33,523 nt of DNA from Actinomycetota bacterium (lineage in GTDB: Bacteria; Actinomycetota; Acidimicrobiia; Acidimicrobiales; AC-14). Positions 1 to 7,634 of this stretch are shown here, piece after piece. Below the pieces are notes generated by a model. The model was given only the letters and a program-made list of their open reading frames with translations. It had not been told where the DNA came from and searched no databases. The first letter of the stretch is position 1. The number at the start of each line of letters is the position of its first letter. A program made the translations under genes and the position numbers. The stretch lies in NCBI GenBank assembly GCA_005888325.1, contig VAWU01000066.1, positions 1 to 33,523 of the forward strand, read 5' to 3'.

Positions 1-1
1 C

Positions 2-1003
2 CAGATCTTCGTGAAACGTCATCGAGGACCGAGCGGCTACCACGACGAGGTGTTCCACGACGACGACCACGTGCTGCGCACGCTCACGAAGATCCTCGAT
101 GACGCCTCGACGTCGCACCGCAAGCTCGATCCCGCCGAGGGGTTGCAGGACGCGCAGCTCGACAACGGCGCCCGGCTCCACATCGTGCACTCCGACGTCG
201 GTCGTGGCGGGCACGTGATCGTCAACATCCGCAAGTTCACCGGGATCCCGTTCCGCAGCCTCGACGAGCTGGTCGAACGCGACATGCTCGATCGCGGCGT
301 CGCCGCCTTTCTGAGGGCGTGTATCCGCGCTCGGCTGTCGATCGTGTTCGCCGGGGCGCCCGGGTCGGGCAAGACGACCCTGCTGTCGTGCTGCGCGGCG
401 GAGCTCGATCCCGCCTTGCGGGTGGTCGTGGCCGAGGAGGTGTTCGAGGCCGACGTCCCGCTGCCCAACGTGGCGTCGATGCAGACGCGGCCGGCTCGGA
501 GCGACCGGCGCGAGGTCGACCTTCGCCGCCTCGTCGCGGGCTTCCTGCGCATGGCACCCGACATCGCCATCGTCGGCGAGGTGCGCGACCGCGAAGCCCT
601 GCCGCTTCTCCTCACGCTCTCGTCAGGCGTGAAGGGCTTCACGACCATCCACGCGGGCTCGGCCCGGCAGGCGCTCACGCGCCTGCGCTTCATCGCTCAG
701 CTCTCCGAAGCCGCGCGCGAGATACCGATGCCGGCGCTCAGCGCGCTCGTGAGCGAGGCCGTCGACATCGTGGTGCACTGCACGCGCGACGCTGGGTGCC
801 CGCGCGTGAGCGAGGTGATCGCGGTCGAGGAGCTGCTCACGCCGACGGCGGGTGCCTCGTTCACGACCACCGAGCTGTTCGCGCGACCGCTCCGCACCGA
901 TCCCCTGCGCTGGACCGGCAACGTCCCCCTGCGCGCGGGTCGGGTTCTCGAGGACGCCGGCTACGACCTGCGCGCCATGCTCGACACGGCGGGAGGCAAA
1001 TGA
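2..1003 (+). CDS. CpaF/TadA-type secretion ATPase (5' end outside window)
   Basis: Hexameric cytoplasmic ATPase that powers assembly of a Tad/Flp-type pilus. The reading frame is open to the window edge, so the N-terminus lies upstream; a GTG at 11 is only an internal in-frame codon. Counting from that GTG, Walker A is GAPGSGKT (115-122), the Asp-box region is VVVAEEVFEAD (about 138-148), Walker B is IAIVGEVRD (about 185-193) and the His box is GFTTIHAGSA (209-218). These are the hallmarks of the type II/IV secretion ATPase family. The stop overlaps the start of the TadB-like gene (ATGA), which implies translational coupling in a pilus operon. Family assignment is secure. CpaF rather than another GspE-like ATPase is supported by the downstream TadB/C genes. 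Confidence 0.92.
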   Translation, partial: QIFVKRHRGPSGYHDEVFHDDDHVLRTLTKILDDASTSHRKLDPAEGLQDAQLDNGARLHIVHSDVGRGGHVIVNIRKFTGIPFRSLDELVERDMLDRGVAAFLRACIRARLSIVFAGAPGSGKTTLLSCCAAELDPALRVVVAEEVFEADVPLPNVASMQTRPARSDRREVDLRRLVAGFLRMAPDIAIVGEVRDREALPLLLTLSSGVKGFTTIHAGSARQALTRLRFIAQLSEAAREIPMPALSALVSEAVDIVVHCTRDAGCPRVSEVIAVEELLTPTAGASFTTTELFARPLRTDPLRWTGNVPLRAGRVLEDAGYDLRAMLDTAGGK

Positions 1004-1884
1004 CCGGGTTGCTGCTCGCCCTCGTCGGCGGCTACGGCATCTTCCTGCTCTACACCGCCCTCGTGTTGCGCTGGCGTGGGCTGGGGGTCGGCCCTCCGTC
1101 CACGAAGCGACTCCGATGGCGGCGCCCGCCGCAGGAGTGGCTCGCCCAGGCCGGCCTCGATGATGTCCGGCCCCGCGAGTTCGTCGCGGTCGTGGCCGCG
1201 CTCTTCGTCGTCGGCGCGGCAGTCACGTTCGCGTTGTGCGGCGGTGTTCTGCCCGCGCTGGCCGTCGGGTGCTTCGTCGCCAGCTTCCCGGTCGCGTCCT
1301 ACCGGGCCCGAAGGGAGCGTCGCCGCGACGAGGCGCGCCAGGTTTGGCCCGCGATGATCGAAGAGATCCGGCTGCTCACGGGCTCGCTCGGACGTCCGGT
1401 GCCGCAGGCGCTCCTCGAGGTGGGCCTGCGCGGACCGGCGGAGTTGCGGCCGGCATTCGCCGGCGCTCAGCGCGAATGGCTGCTGTCCACCGACTTCGAG
1501 CGGACGGTCGCGGTGCTCAAGGCACGGCTCGCAGATGCCACGGCCGACGCCGCATGCGAGACGCTGCTCGTGGCGCACGAGGTCGGTGGCACCGAGCTCG
1601 ATCGCCGGCTGGCCGCGCTGGCCGAGGACCGCACCGCCGACGTGCAGGGACGCAAGGATTCCCGCGCCCGACAGGCCGGTGTCCGCTTCGCTCGGCGCTT
1701 CACGCTGCTCGTGCCCCTCGGCATGGCCTTGGCGGGCCTGGCGATAGGGAACGGGCGCGCGGCCTACGAGACGACTGCAGGTCAGCTCGTGGCCGTGGCC
1801 GGCGTCGCGATGGTCGTGGTGTGCTGGCTGTGGGCCGGGCGGATCATGCGGCTACCCGAGGAGCAGCGGGTGTTCCATGAGTAG
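1000..1884 (+). CDS. TadB-like pilus assembly membrane protein (T2SSF family)
   Basis: Integral inner-membrane platform protein for the Tad pilus, 294 residues. The ATG at 1000 overlaps the ATPase stop by four bases. There is a hydrophobic N-terminal helix (about 3-22), a pair of helices around residues 62-95 and two more near the C-terminus (about 235-282). Between them is a basic, helical cytoplasmic region containing the typical segment PAMIEEIRLLTGSLGRPVPQAL. That pattern is characteristic of GspF/TadB proteins. It is followed after three bases by a second protein of the same family, as in tadB-tadC pairs. No catalytic motif is expected. Confidence 0.85.
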   Translation: MTGLLLALVGGYGIFLLYTALVLRWRGLGVGPPSTKRLRWRRPPQEWLAQAGLDDVRPREFVAVVAALFVVGAAVTFALCGGVLPALAVGCFVASFPVASYRARRERRRDEARQVWPAMIEEIRLLTGSLGRPVPQALLEVGLRGPAELRPAFAGAQREWLLSTDFERTVAVLKARLADATADAACETLLVAHEVGGTELDRRLAALAEDRTADVQGRKDSRARQAGVRFARRFTLLVPLGMALAGLAIGNGRAAYETTAGQLVAVAGVAMVVVCWLWAGRIMRLPEEQRVFHE

Positions 1885-1887
1885 GCG

Positions 1888-2802
1888 GTGCGCGGCGTGA
1901 GGCTGGTCGTCCTCAGCGGCCTGCTGCTCTGGGCCGGGCTGGCCCTGCTGCTCTCGGAGACGCGTTGGTTCTCGCGCCCGTCGCTCGTCGAGCGCCTGCT
2001 GCCGTACACCCCGGGTGGGATGGCCCGCCGGCCACACGCGGGGGTGCTCTCGGCAGAGTCGTTCCGCGACATCGTCGCGCCGGTGGCCCGCTCGGTCGGC
2101 GAGCGCCTCGCCCGGTTGGTCGGCGTGAACGAGGAGCTCGCGGTGCGCCTCGAGCGCGTCCATTCACCATTCGACGTCACCGCCTATCGCACGCGCCAAC
2201 TGGGCTGGGCGGTCGTGAGCCTGTGCGGTGCCGCCCTGCTCTCGTTGGCCGCGCGGCCGCCGCCTGCGATCGCGCTCCTCCTCCTCGTCGGTGCACCGGT
2301 GCTCGCCTTTCTCACGCTCGAGCAGCGCCTCTCGTCGGCCTCCGAGGCGTGGAAGCGGCGTTTGGCGCTCGAGCTTCCGGTCGTCACCGAGCAACTGGCG
2401 ATGCTGCTCGCGGCCGGGTTCAGCCTCGGCGCCGCGCTGAACCGGGTCGGGGCTCGCGGCCGTGGCAACTGCGCACGTGATCTCGCACGCGTCTGCGGAC
2501 GCATCCGTCAGGGTTTGTCCGAGGTCGACGCACTGCGCGAGTGGGCTGCGGTCGCCGACGTCGAGGCGCTCGACCGGCTGGTGCCGATACTGGCGCTCAA
2601 CCGCGAGGCGAGCGATCTCGGCCGCCTCGTGTCCGACGAAGCGCGCTCCATTCGACGCGACCTGCAGCGCACGTTGATCGAGACCGTCGAACGACGGGCC
2701 CAGCAGGTGTGGATACCGGTCACCGTGGCCGCGCTCGTCCCGGGCGTGCTCTTCATGGCCGTGCCGTTCATCGAGGCGCTTCGCGTCTTCTCTGCCCAGT
2801 GA
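1888..2802 (+). CDS. TadC-like pilus assembly membrane protein (T2SSF family)
   Basis: Second platform protein of the Tad machine, 304 residues, probably partnering the TadB-like protein. GTG at 1888 is the first start after the upstream stop; GTG at 1897 is an alternative. Residues 1-22 form a membrane helix, residues about 108-145 contain a helix pair, and the C-terminus ends in a strongly hydrophobic segment (WIPVTVAALVPGVLFMAVP). The central cytoplasmic part contains LPVVTEQLAMLLAAGFSLG, the usual first T2SSF signature. Fifteen bases separate its stop from the next gene, which has a good ribosome site. Confidence 0.83.
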   Translation: MRGVRLVVLSGLLLWAGLALLLSETRWFSRPSLVERLLPYTPGGMARRPHAGVLSAESFRDIVAPVARSVGERLARLVGVNEELAVRLERVHSPFDVTAYRTRQLGWAVVSLCGAALLSLAARPPPAIALLLLVGAPVLAFLTLEQRLSSASEAWKRRLALELPVVTEQLAMLLAAGFSLGAALNRVGARGRGNCARDLARVCGRIRQGLSEVDALREWAAVADVEALDRLVPILALNREASDLGRLVSDEARSIRRDLQRTLIETVERRAQQVWIPVTVAALVPGVLFMAVPFIEALRVFSAQ

Positions 2803-2817
2803 TCGAAAGGAGCTTCC

Positions 2818-3027
2818 GTGCGCGAACTACCACTGGCCCTCTACGCGAGGGTCAAGAACCTGCCGGTCGGCATCGTCAAGGACGAGTCGGGTGAGGGGGT
2901 GATCTCGGCCGCCATCGCGGTGCTGATCATGGCGTTCCTCGGTGCGGCCATGTGGGTGGCGTTCCAGGCCATCTTCAACGATGCGTCCGACAAGACCGCC
3001 AACCAAGTCGATCAGATCGGTCGCTGA
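2818..3027 (+). CDS. Small Flp-like pilin candidate
   Basis: A 69-residue protein in the place where Tad clusters carry the major pilin. A clear ribosome binding site (AAAGGAG, 2806-2812) precedes the GTG start. A charged leader of about 24 residues ending in DESG is followed by one hydrophobic helix (VISAAIAVLIMAFLGAAMW) and a short polar tail. This is the layout of Flp pilins that are cut after Gly by a prepilin peptidase. The usual Glu-Tyr at +5/+6 after the cleavage Gly is absent (the sequence is G-EGVISA), so processing is uncertain. No prepilin peptidase gene lies in the window. Pilin is the best reading from position and shape, but a TadE-like anchor peptide is possible. Confidence 0.65.
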   Translation: MRELPLALYARVKNLPVGIVKDESGEGVISAAIAVLIMAFLGAAMWVAFQAIFNDASDKTANQVDQIGR

Positions 3028-3424
3028 GGAGCGGGGCGCCGGTCTGGTCTCGACGACCACCGGCGTCACCGTCTTCCTCGTCCTCCTGCTGTTCGCCGTC
3101 CAGGTTCTCTACAACCTCTACGCGACGTCGGTGGTGACGGCTGCCGCCTACGACGCGGCGCGCGTCGTGGCCGGCGCCGCCGCGCGCGGTGATCCCGTGG
3201 AGGCCGAGCAGCAGGCCAAAGCGCGCTTTCGACAGCTGCTCGGCCGGTACGGCACCGATCGGGTCGAAACACTCGACTTCAGCGAGTCAACCGACGATGT
3301 CGTGGTGCTGCACGTGCGGTCGCGCAACCCCAACCTGCTGCTCGGCCGGGTCGGTCGCGCCGCCTTCGGCGTGATCGACCGGCGGGTGCGGGTGCGCGTC
3401 GAGCGGTTTCAGGAATCGTCGTGA
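2981..3424 (+). CDS. TadE-like pseudopilin
   Basis: Single-pass membrane protein of about 147 residues with the TadE layout: a short basic, charged N-terminus with EERGAGLVS, then a long hydrophobic helix (VTVFLVLLLFAVQVLYNLY) and an extracytoplasmic domain that starts TSVVTAAAYDAARVVAGAA, typical of TadE-like minor pilins. The start is uncertain. ATG 2981 lies inside the preceding pilin-like gene (47-base overlap) and has no strong ribosome site; GTG 2942 is further upstream. No ATG/GTG/TTG lies between 2981 and the conserved part. The stop overlaps the next GTG (GTGA). Confidence 0.75.
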   Translation: MRPTRPPTKSIRSVAEERGAGLVSTTTGVTVFLVLLLFAVQVLYNLYATSVVTAAAYDAARVVAGAAARGDPVEAEQQAKARFRQLLGRYGTDRVETLDFSESTDDVVVLHVRSRNPNLLLGRVGRAAFGVIDRRVRVRVERFQESS

Positions 3425-3900
3425 CCGCTGGGCACGACGAGTCGGGACAGGGCGGGTTCGAAGCGCTTCCCCTCGGCCTGCTCGTGTTCGTCGTGGGAGC
3501 GCTGCTGATCGCAAATGCCTGGGCAGCCGTCGACGCCAAGCTTGCGGTGTCGTCGGCAGCTCGCGAAGCCACGAGGACCTATGTCGAAGCTCCGGCCGCG
3601 CTCACTGCGGACGAGGCGTTCGCGGCCGCACGGTCCGCGGCCGAGGCCGCGTTTGCGGCCCAACGCAGCTCGGCTCGTCGTCCCGACATCCGCCTGGTCG
3701 CGGGCAATGGCGCCGCGAGCCACCGATGCACGCGCGTCACGGCCGAGGCGACGTACCGCCTACCTGCGCTGACCGTGCCATGGGTCGGCGGCTTGGGTCA
3801 CGGCTTCACCGTGCGCGCCCGACACTCCGAGATCGTCGACCCGTTCCGCAGCGGTCTCTCCGGTACCGCGACTTGCGACGTTGGAGGAAACGAGCCGTGA
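3421..3900 (+). CDS. TadE/TadF-like pilus protein
   Basis: A 159-residue single-pass protein. An acidic, glycine-rich N-terminus (DESGQGGFEALP) leads into a hydrophobic helix (LGLLVFVVGALLIANAWAA) and an alanine-rich segment AVSSAAREATRTYVEAP, the common pattern of TadE/F minor pilins. The rest is extracytoplasmic and has two cysteines (in RCTRV and ATCDVG) that could pair. Start and stop overlap both neighbours by GTGA, so translation with them is probably coupled. Assignment rests on architecture and context rather than a sharp motif. Confidence 0.7.
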   Translation: MTAGHDESGQGGFEALPLGLLVFVVGALLIANAWAAVDAKLAVSSAAREATRTYVEAPAALTADEAFAAARSAAEAAFAAQRSSARRPDIRLVAGNGAASHRCTRVTAEATYRLPALTVPWVGGLGHGFTVRARHSEIVDPFRSGLSGTATCDVGGNEP

Positions 3901-4343
3901 CGCGTCCGGCGCGCGAGCGCGGGAGTGCCCTGCTGCTCTTCCCGGCTGCGGTCCTCGTGATGATCGTGCTCGGCGCCATCGCGGTCGACTTCTCGATCGC
4001 GTTCCTCGGCGAGCGCGAGCTGGCGGGTGCCACCGCGGCTGCGGCCAACGACGCGGCCGCTCGGGCCGTGAGCAATCGCGCCTTCTACCGCGAGGGCGTG
4101 GTCATCCTCGATGCGGCCACCGCCGACGAGCTCGCCACCGACGAGGTGCGATCGGCGCTCGACCTGCAGCGCTACCACGACGTGCGCGTCAGCGTCGTCG
4201 TTTCGCCAAGCGACGACCGCGTGACCGTCACCGCGTCCGCCGAGGTCGACTACCTCTTCGCCCGGGCTCTGCCCGGCGGCCCCGGGCGGGTGCGGGTCGC
4301 CGCCACCTCGAGCGCGGCCCTACGAGAACATGAAACTGCTTGA
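3897..4343 (+). CDS. TadG/Rv3654c-like pilus assembly protein
   Basis: A 148-residue protein starting at GTG 3897 inside the upstream stop. The N-terminus TRPARERGSALLLFPAAVLVM has the ERGS-hydrophobic signature of TadG-like proteins. The helix is followed by a conserved stretch with DFSIAFLGERELAGATAAAANDAAARA. The rest is a small extracytoplasmic domain with alternating strands (VRVSVVVSPSDDRVTVTASAEV). It lacks the von Willebrand domain of full-length TadG, as short actinobacterial versions do. It is the last standard pilus gene before the unusual kinase-like and LysM genes. Confidence 0.72.
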   Translation: MTRPARERGSALLLFPAAVLVMIVLGAIAVDFSIAFLGERELAGATAAAANDAAARAVSNRAFYREGVVILDAATADELATDEVRSALDLQRYHDVRVSVVVSPSDDRVTVTASAEVDYLFARALPGGPGRVRVAATSSAALREHETA

Positions 4344-4360
4344 GATATACTGAAATATCT
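4343..4360 (+). promoter_or_regulatory. AT-rich inverted repeat with TATACT box
   Basis: The 33 bases between the TadG-like stop and the kinase-like start are strikingly AT-rich for this genome. They contain the inverted repeat AGATAT (4343-4348) / ATATCT (4355-4360), and TATACT at 4346-4351 fits a -10 box about 25 bases before the GTG at 4377. No good -35 hexamer is visible. It may be an internal promoter or operator for the two non-pilus genes. This is tentative. Confidence 0.3.
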
Positions 4361-4376
4361 TCTACGCTTCGCCGGC

Positions 4377-5511
4377 GTGCCGCCGAGCCCGCCCGAAGGA
4401 GTGTTCGTCAAGGCAGGCCCCGTCGAGCGTCTGACCCGTGAGGCGGACCTGCTCCGACGGGCCGGTCACCCCGGGGTCGTCGAGCCTGGTCGAGCTCCGC
4501 GGGCAACCCGCACCCGCGCTCCTCACGCGACTCGTCGACGGACCTTCACTCGCCGAGGCTCCGGCAGCGCCGGTCGACGACGTCGCCGGCCTCGTCGCCG
4601 CGCTGGCCACCACGGTCGCGGACCTCCATCGCCTCGGCCTGGTGCACGGCTCGATCGCGCCCGAACACGTCATCGTCGCGCCCGGCGGCCGTCCCGTGCT
4701 GTGCGGGCTGGCCGACGGCGCCGACGCGGACGACCCGATCGACCGCGCTCGCGACGTCAGCGCGCTCGGAGAGCTCCTGCGCTGGCTGCTCGCGCGCGCG
4801 ACACGGCCGCACACAGCCGTGCGCCGCCGGACCGCAGGTGCGATCGCACCCCTTCTGTCGATCGCGCTCAGGGCGACCAATCCCGACCCGAGGCTGCGAC
4901 CTTCCGCCAGTGAGATGGCGACCGACATTCGGGCCGCCGCCCCCCACGCCACGCTGCCCGGGCAAGCGGTGACACGTGAGCCCGAGCCCCGCCGGTGGTT
5001 CCGGGCACCGGTGAGAGCTGCGGTGGCGGTCCTCGCCGTCTCGGTCACGCTGGTTGGCGTCATGTGGGTCGGTGGCACTCCGTCGCTTGGCCCATCAAGA
5101 CGACCGCCGGCGCCGCGACCGGCGCCGCGTCCGACACCGGTCGCGCCGACGTGTGCCGCCGTGGGTGGAGCGTTACACGCCGACGTCGACGGCGACGGCT
5201 GCGATGAGCGGGTGCGCTTCGCCGGTGGCGTTCTGGAGGCTGGTCCCTTGCGTTGGGCGATCAACGGCCGAACGGACGACGTCGCGACCGGCGACTGGGA
5301 CTGCGACGGCCGGGCCACGCTCGCCTTCCTCGATCGGGGAACGGGAGGTGTCTACCGCTTCGAGGCGTGGTCGAACGAGAACGTCATCACCGTGCCGCTG
5401 ATCGCGCAGGTCGCGGGCGCCACCGGGCTGCGAGTGACCCACCGGGCCCGGCCCGCCTGCGACGTGCTCACCGTCGAGCGCACCGGCGGCCCCCCGACGG
5501 TGCTGGGATGA
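4377..5511 (+). CDS. Frameshifted pseudokinase-TM-VCBS-like protein
   Basis: The N-terminal frame from GTG 4377 gives a kinase N-lobe (VFVK Lys12, READLL Glu22, HPGVVE). It then runs out of register, while the frame one base later resumes exactly with LVELRGQPAP. Removing one C of the CC at 4485-4486 gives one continuous protein of about 377 residues. In frame +1 alone the longest product starts at GTG 4438 with a nonsense N-terminus. The kinase is degenerate. The glycine loop is missing, the HRD region reads HGSIAPEHV (no catalytic Asp) and the DFG region reads VLCGLADG. A membrane helix (about 211-231) and a Pro-rich linker lead to an outer domain with Asp-rich DVDGDG (269-274) and GDWDCDGRATLA repeats like FG-GAP/VCBS. 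Its likely role is binding or sensing, not phosphorylation. The stop overlaps the LysM gene (ATGA). Confidence 0.72.
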
Positions 5512-6263
5512 GCGGCGCCCGCCCACGGCTCAGCCTCACCGTTTCGACGCTCGCCGTGACGGTGGCGCTCGGCGCGCTTCTGCTGAGCGGGCAGAGCGCC
5601 ATCGAGTTGCCGCGGCTGACCGCGCCGGCCGACTGGCAACGATGGCTGACCGCGCGCGAGCCGGCCGACGCGTTCGTCGCGCTCGTGCGCCTCGGGGCGT
5701 TGCTGTCGTGCTGGTACGTGCTGGCCGCCACAGCCGCAGGTGTCGTCGCCCGCGCGGTCGGTGCCCGCCCGCTCATCCGGCTCGCCGATGCGGTCTCGCC
5801 GCGATCGCTGCGCGCGATCGTGCGCTGGGCTCTCGGCGCAGGGCTCGCCACGTCGACGGCGCTGACCGCGTCGCCCACGCTCGCCGCCCGGGCTCCCTCC
5901 CCTGTCATCACCATGACCCGTCTCCCCGACCCCGCCCACCCGGGGACGGCTCCCACAGCCGTTCCGGCCGGCACAGCAGTTCCGGTCGGCACAGCAGTTC
6001 CGGCCGGCACAGCCGCCGCGCCGGTCGCGCCGCCTCCATCCCCCGTCGTAACGACGTGGGAGGTGCGCCCGGGTCAGAGCCTCTGGAAGATCGCGCGCGA
6101 CGTCGAGTCGCTGCGGCGGGGCAGGGCCGCAACCGACGGCGAGGTCTGCGCCTACTGGCGGTCGCTGATCGAGGTGAACCGCGACCTGCTCGCCGACCCG
6201 CGGAACCCGCATCTCGTCTTCACGGGCCAGCTGTTCCGCCTCCCGCCTCTGTCCCCTCCGTGA
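5508..6263 (+). CDS. LysM-domain membrane protein
   Basis: A 251-residue protein with helices at about 10-28, 57-79 and possibly 103-123. A Pro/Ala/Thr linker with a tandem repeat (about 150-180) follows, and a C-terminal LysM domain (about 182-245) starts TTWEVRPGQSLWKIARDV and includes the Asn-rich NRDLLADPRNPHLVFTGQ. LysM domains bind N-acetylglucosamine in peptidoglycan, so the protein probably ties the membrane pilus complex to the cell wall. The ATG overlaps the pseudokinase stop by four bases, which couples the two. This pairing at the end of a Tad cluster suggests a wall-anchoring or gating role; that role is inferred from context. Confidence 0.8.
   Translation: MSGARPRLSLTVSTLAVTVALGALLLSGQSAIELPRLTAPADWQRWLTAREPADAFVALVRLGALLSCWYVLAATAAGVVARAVGARPLIRLADAVSPRSLRAIVRWALGAGLATSTALTASPTLAARAPSPVITMTRLPDPAHPGTAPTAVPAGTAVPVGTAVPAGTAAAPVAPPPSPVVTTWEVRPGQSLWKIARDVESLRRGRAATDGEVCAYWRSLIEVNRDLLADPRNPHLVFTGQLFRLPPLSPP
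5961..6014 (+). repeat. 18-bp in-frame tandem repeat, 3 copies
   Basis: Three consecutive 18-bp units (5961-5978, 5979-5996, 5997-6014) differ at only two positions and encode V-P-A/V-G-T-A. They form part of the linker between the membrane helices and the LysM domain. Copy number could vary between strains and alter linker length. Confidence 0.85.
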
Positions 6264-6267
6264 AAGT

Positions 6268-6280
6268 CGCGCTCAGCGCG
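6268..6280. terminator. Short hairpin between convergent stop codons
   Basis: CGCGC-TCA-GCGCG fills nearly the whole 17-base gap between the LysM stop (6261-6263) and the bldD-like stop (6281-6283). The stem is 5 bp and all G/C, and no T-run follows on either strand. It could act as a weak bidirectional terminator. Confidence 0.35.
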
Positions 6281-6835
6281 TCAGATGGGGAGACGCAGGC
6301 CCAGGGAGTCGAGGCGATGGACGATGCCGTCGGTGTCGGTGCCGAAGAGGCAGGCGATGGCGCGCAGGTCGTCGCCGCGGATGGTGAGCATCCGGCCGTT
6401 GAAGTCCTGGCGCTGCACCTGGATCATCTTGAGGTAGCGCTGCAACATGTCGGCCTCGGGCTCGGTGAGCCGCTCGAAGGCCGTGAGGTCGATGGTGACC
6501 TTGTCCGCGCTTTCGCCCCATACCGACCGCCGCCCGTAGTCGGCGTCGCCCTCGACCGCGTCGGTCGCGCCGGTGAGGTCGATGTCGATGTCGCGCGGCA
6601 GGAGCTGATCGACCGGCACGTTGTAGTACCGGGCCAGGCGCTGCAGGCGGGGCACGGAGATCGAGCGCTCACCGCGCTCGTACGCGCCGAGCACCGAGGC
6701 CTTGAACTCCTGCGTGGAGGCAGCTTCGACCTCCTGCAGCGACAAGCCCTTCTGCTTGCGGATCGCGCGCAGCCGCTCGCCCACACGGCGTGCATATGCG
6801 CTGGCCGCCTTTTCGTCGACCGGTTCGTCGATCAA
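6281..6835 (-). CDS. BldD-like c-di-GMP-responsive transcriptional regulator
   Basis: A 184-residue regulator. The N-terminal XRE helix-turn-helix (about 14-78) reads RVGERLRAIRKQKGLSLQEVE and then GAYERGERSISVPRLQRLA, as in actinobacterial BldD. The C-terminal domain contains RQD-FNGRMLTI-RGDD (142-156), an exact RxD-X8-RxxD signature of the BldD c-di-GMP site, preceded by the BldD-like helix LQRYLKMIQVQ. In Streptomyces, BldD dimerises around tetrameric c-di-GMP and represses development genes. The ~35-residue acidic linker (81-115) is longer than in BldD. TTG 6835 was chosen because GGGGGG lies just upstream. A TTG at 6898 would add 21 residues (6898-6836) that lack resemblance to the family. 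It is transcribed towards the pilus cluster. Confidence 0.88.
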   Translation of the reverse strand: MIDEPVDEKAASAYARRVGERLRAIRKQKGLSLQEVEAASTQEFKASVLGAYERGERSISVPRLQRLARYYNVPVDQLLPRDIDIDLTGATDAVEGDADYGRRSVWGESADKVTIDLTAFERLTEPEADMLQRYLKMIQVQRQDFNGRMLTIRGDDLRAIACLFGTDTDGIVHRLDSLGLRLPI

Positions 6836-6859
6836 CCCAGCCCCCCTGACTCCCTGGTG

Positions 6860-6878
6860 CAGCGTAGTACCCACGCTG
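6860..6878 (-). promoter_or_regulatory. Inverted repeat before the bldD-like gene
   Basis: CAGCGT (6860-6865) and ACGCTG (6873-6878) are perfect inverted copies with a 7-base spacer, 25-43 bases before the TTG start. Read on the minus strand, TACTAC inside the spacer could be a -10 box with TTGCCG about 15 bases upstream. The placement fits an operator, perhaps autoregulatory. It does not match the published BldD consensus TNACNCWGNGTNA. Confidence 0.35.
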
Positions 6879-6923
6879 GGAGGTCGGCAATGCCACAAAT
6901 ACCCATAAATTCGGCCAAGTTCC

Positions 6924-7625
6924 TCACGCTGAGTGCAAATCGGCGGTCGCGACCAGTCCGGCGCGCAACCCGGCGAGGAGCACCGCCCCCGCGACCGCGG
7001 CGGTCTCGGCCCGCAATACAGTGGGACCGAGCGCGACGCGGGCCGACGCGAGCGCCAGCTCCTCGTCGGTCCATCCGCCCTCCGGGCCCACGAGCAGACA
7101 GGTGCGCGCCAGGTCGGGAGGCCTCCCGCCGGGCGCGGCGAGCGCGGCGCCGCGGCGGGTGACCACGTCGGCGAACGCGGCGACGTCCTCGACGACGGGC
7201 AGGAACGCGCGCCGGCTCTGCATGGCCGCCTCGCGGGCGACGCGGCGGAGCCGCTCGGTGTGGCGCCCGGCCTTCGCCTCGTCCCAACGCACGATCGACC
7301 GGTCGCTCACGAACGGCACGATGCGGTCGACGCCCACCTCGGTGAGCTTCTGCACGGTCCACTCCGGGCGCTCGCCCTTGGTGAGCGCGAAGGCGAGGGT
7401 GATCGCCGGAGCGGGCGGGGGTTCGACCTCGACGTCGCCGTCGACCTCCACCACGGGACCGAAGCGACAGCGCCGCCAGCGTCCCGCCCCGTCGGCCACC
7501 GTGAGCTCGTCACCCGGACGCAGCCGCAGCACCCGCTCGAGGTGATGGCGGTCGTCAGGACCGAGCTCGGGCGACTCGACGTCGGCCACGAACGCATGGG
7601 CGCGGGCGCGGCCGGCAAGCGCCAT
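6924..7625 (-). CDS. rsmE: 16S rRNA (uracil-1498-N3)-methyltransferase RsmE
   Basis: Methylates U1498 of 16S rRNA in the assembled 30S subunit using S-adenosylmethionine. It has 233 residues, normal for the family. It has an N-terminal PUA-like barrel (HHLERVLRLRPGDELTVADG, about 27-46) and a C-terminal SPOUT knot with LLVGPEGGWTDEEL (177-190) and LGPTVLRAETAAVAG (199-213), the SAM-binding loops. The motif usually reading EQSxR is AAMQSRR here, so Glu is replaced by Met. It lies nine bases after dnaJ on the same strand; hrcA-dnaJ-rsmE is a recurrent bacterial order. The start is ATG 7625. Confidence 0.93.
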   Translation of the reverse strand: MALAGRARAHAFVADVESPELGPDDRHHLERVLRLRPGDELTVADGAGRWRRCRFGPVVEVDGDVEVEPPPAPAITLAFALTKGERPEWTVQKLTEVGVDRIVPFVSDRSIVRWDEAKAGRHTERLRRVAREAAMQSRRAFLPVVEDVAAFADVVTRRGAALAAPGGRPPDLARTCLLVGPEGGWTDEELALASARVALGPTVLRAETAAVAGAVLLAGLRAGLVATADLHSA

Positions 7626-7634
7626 CGCACCCCG

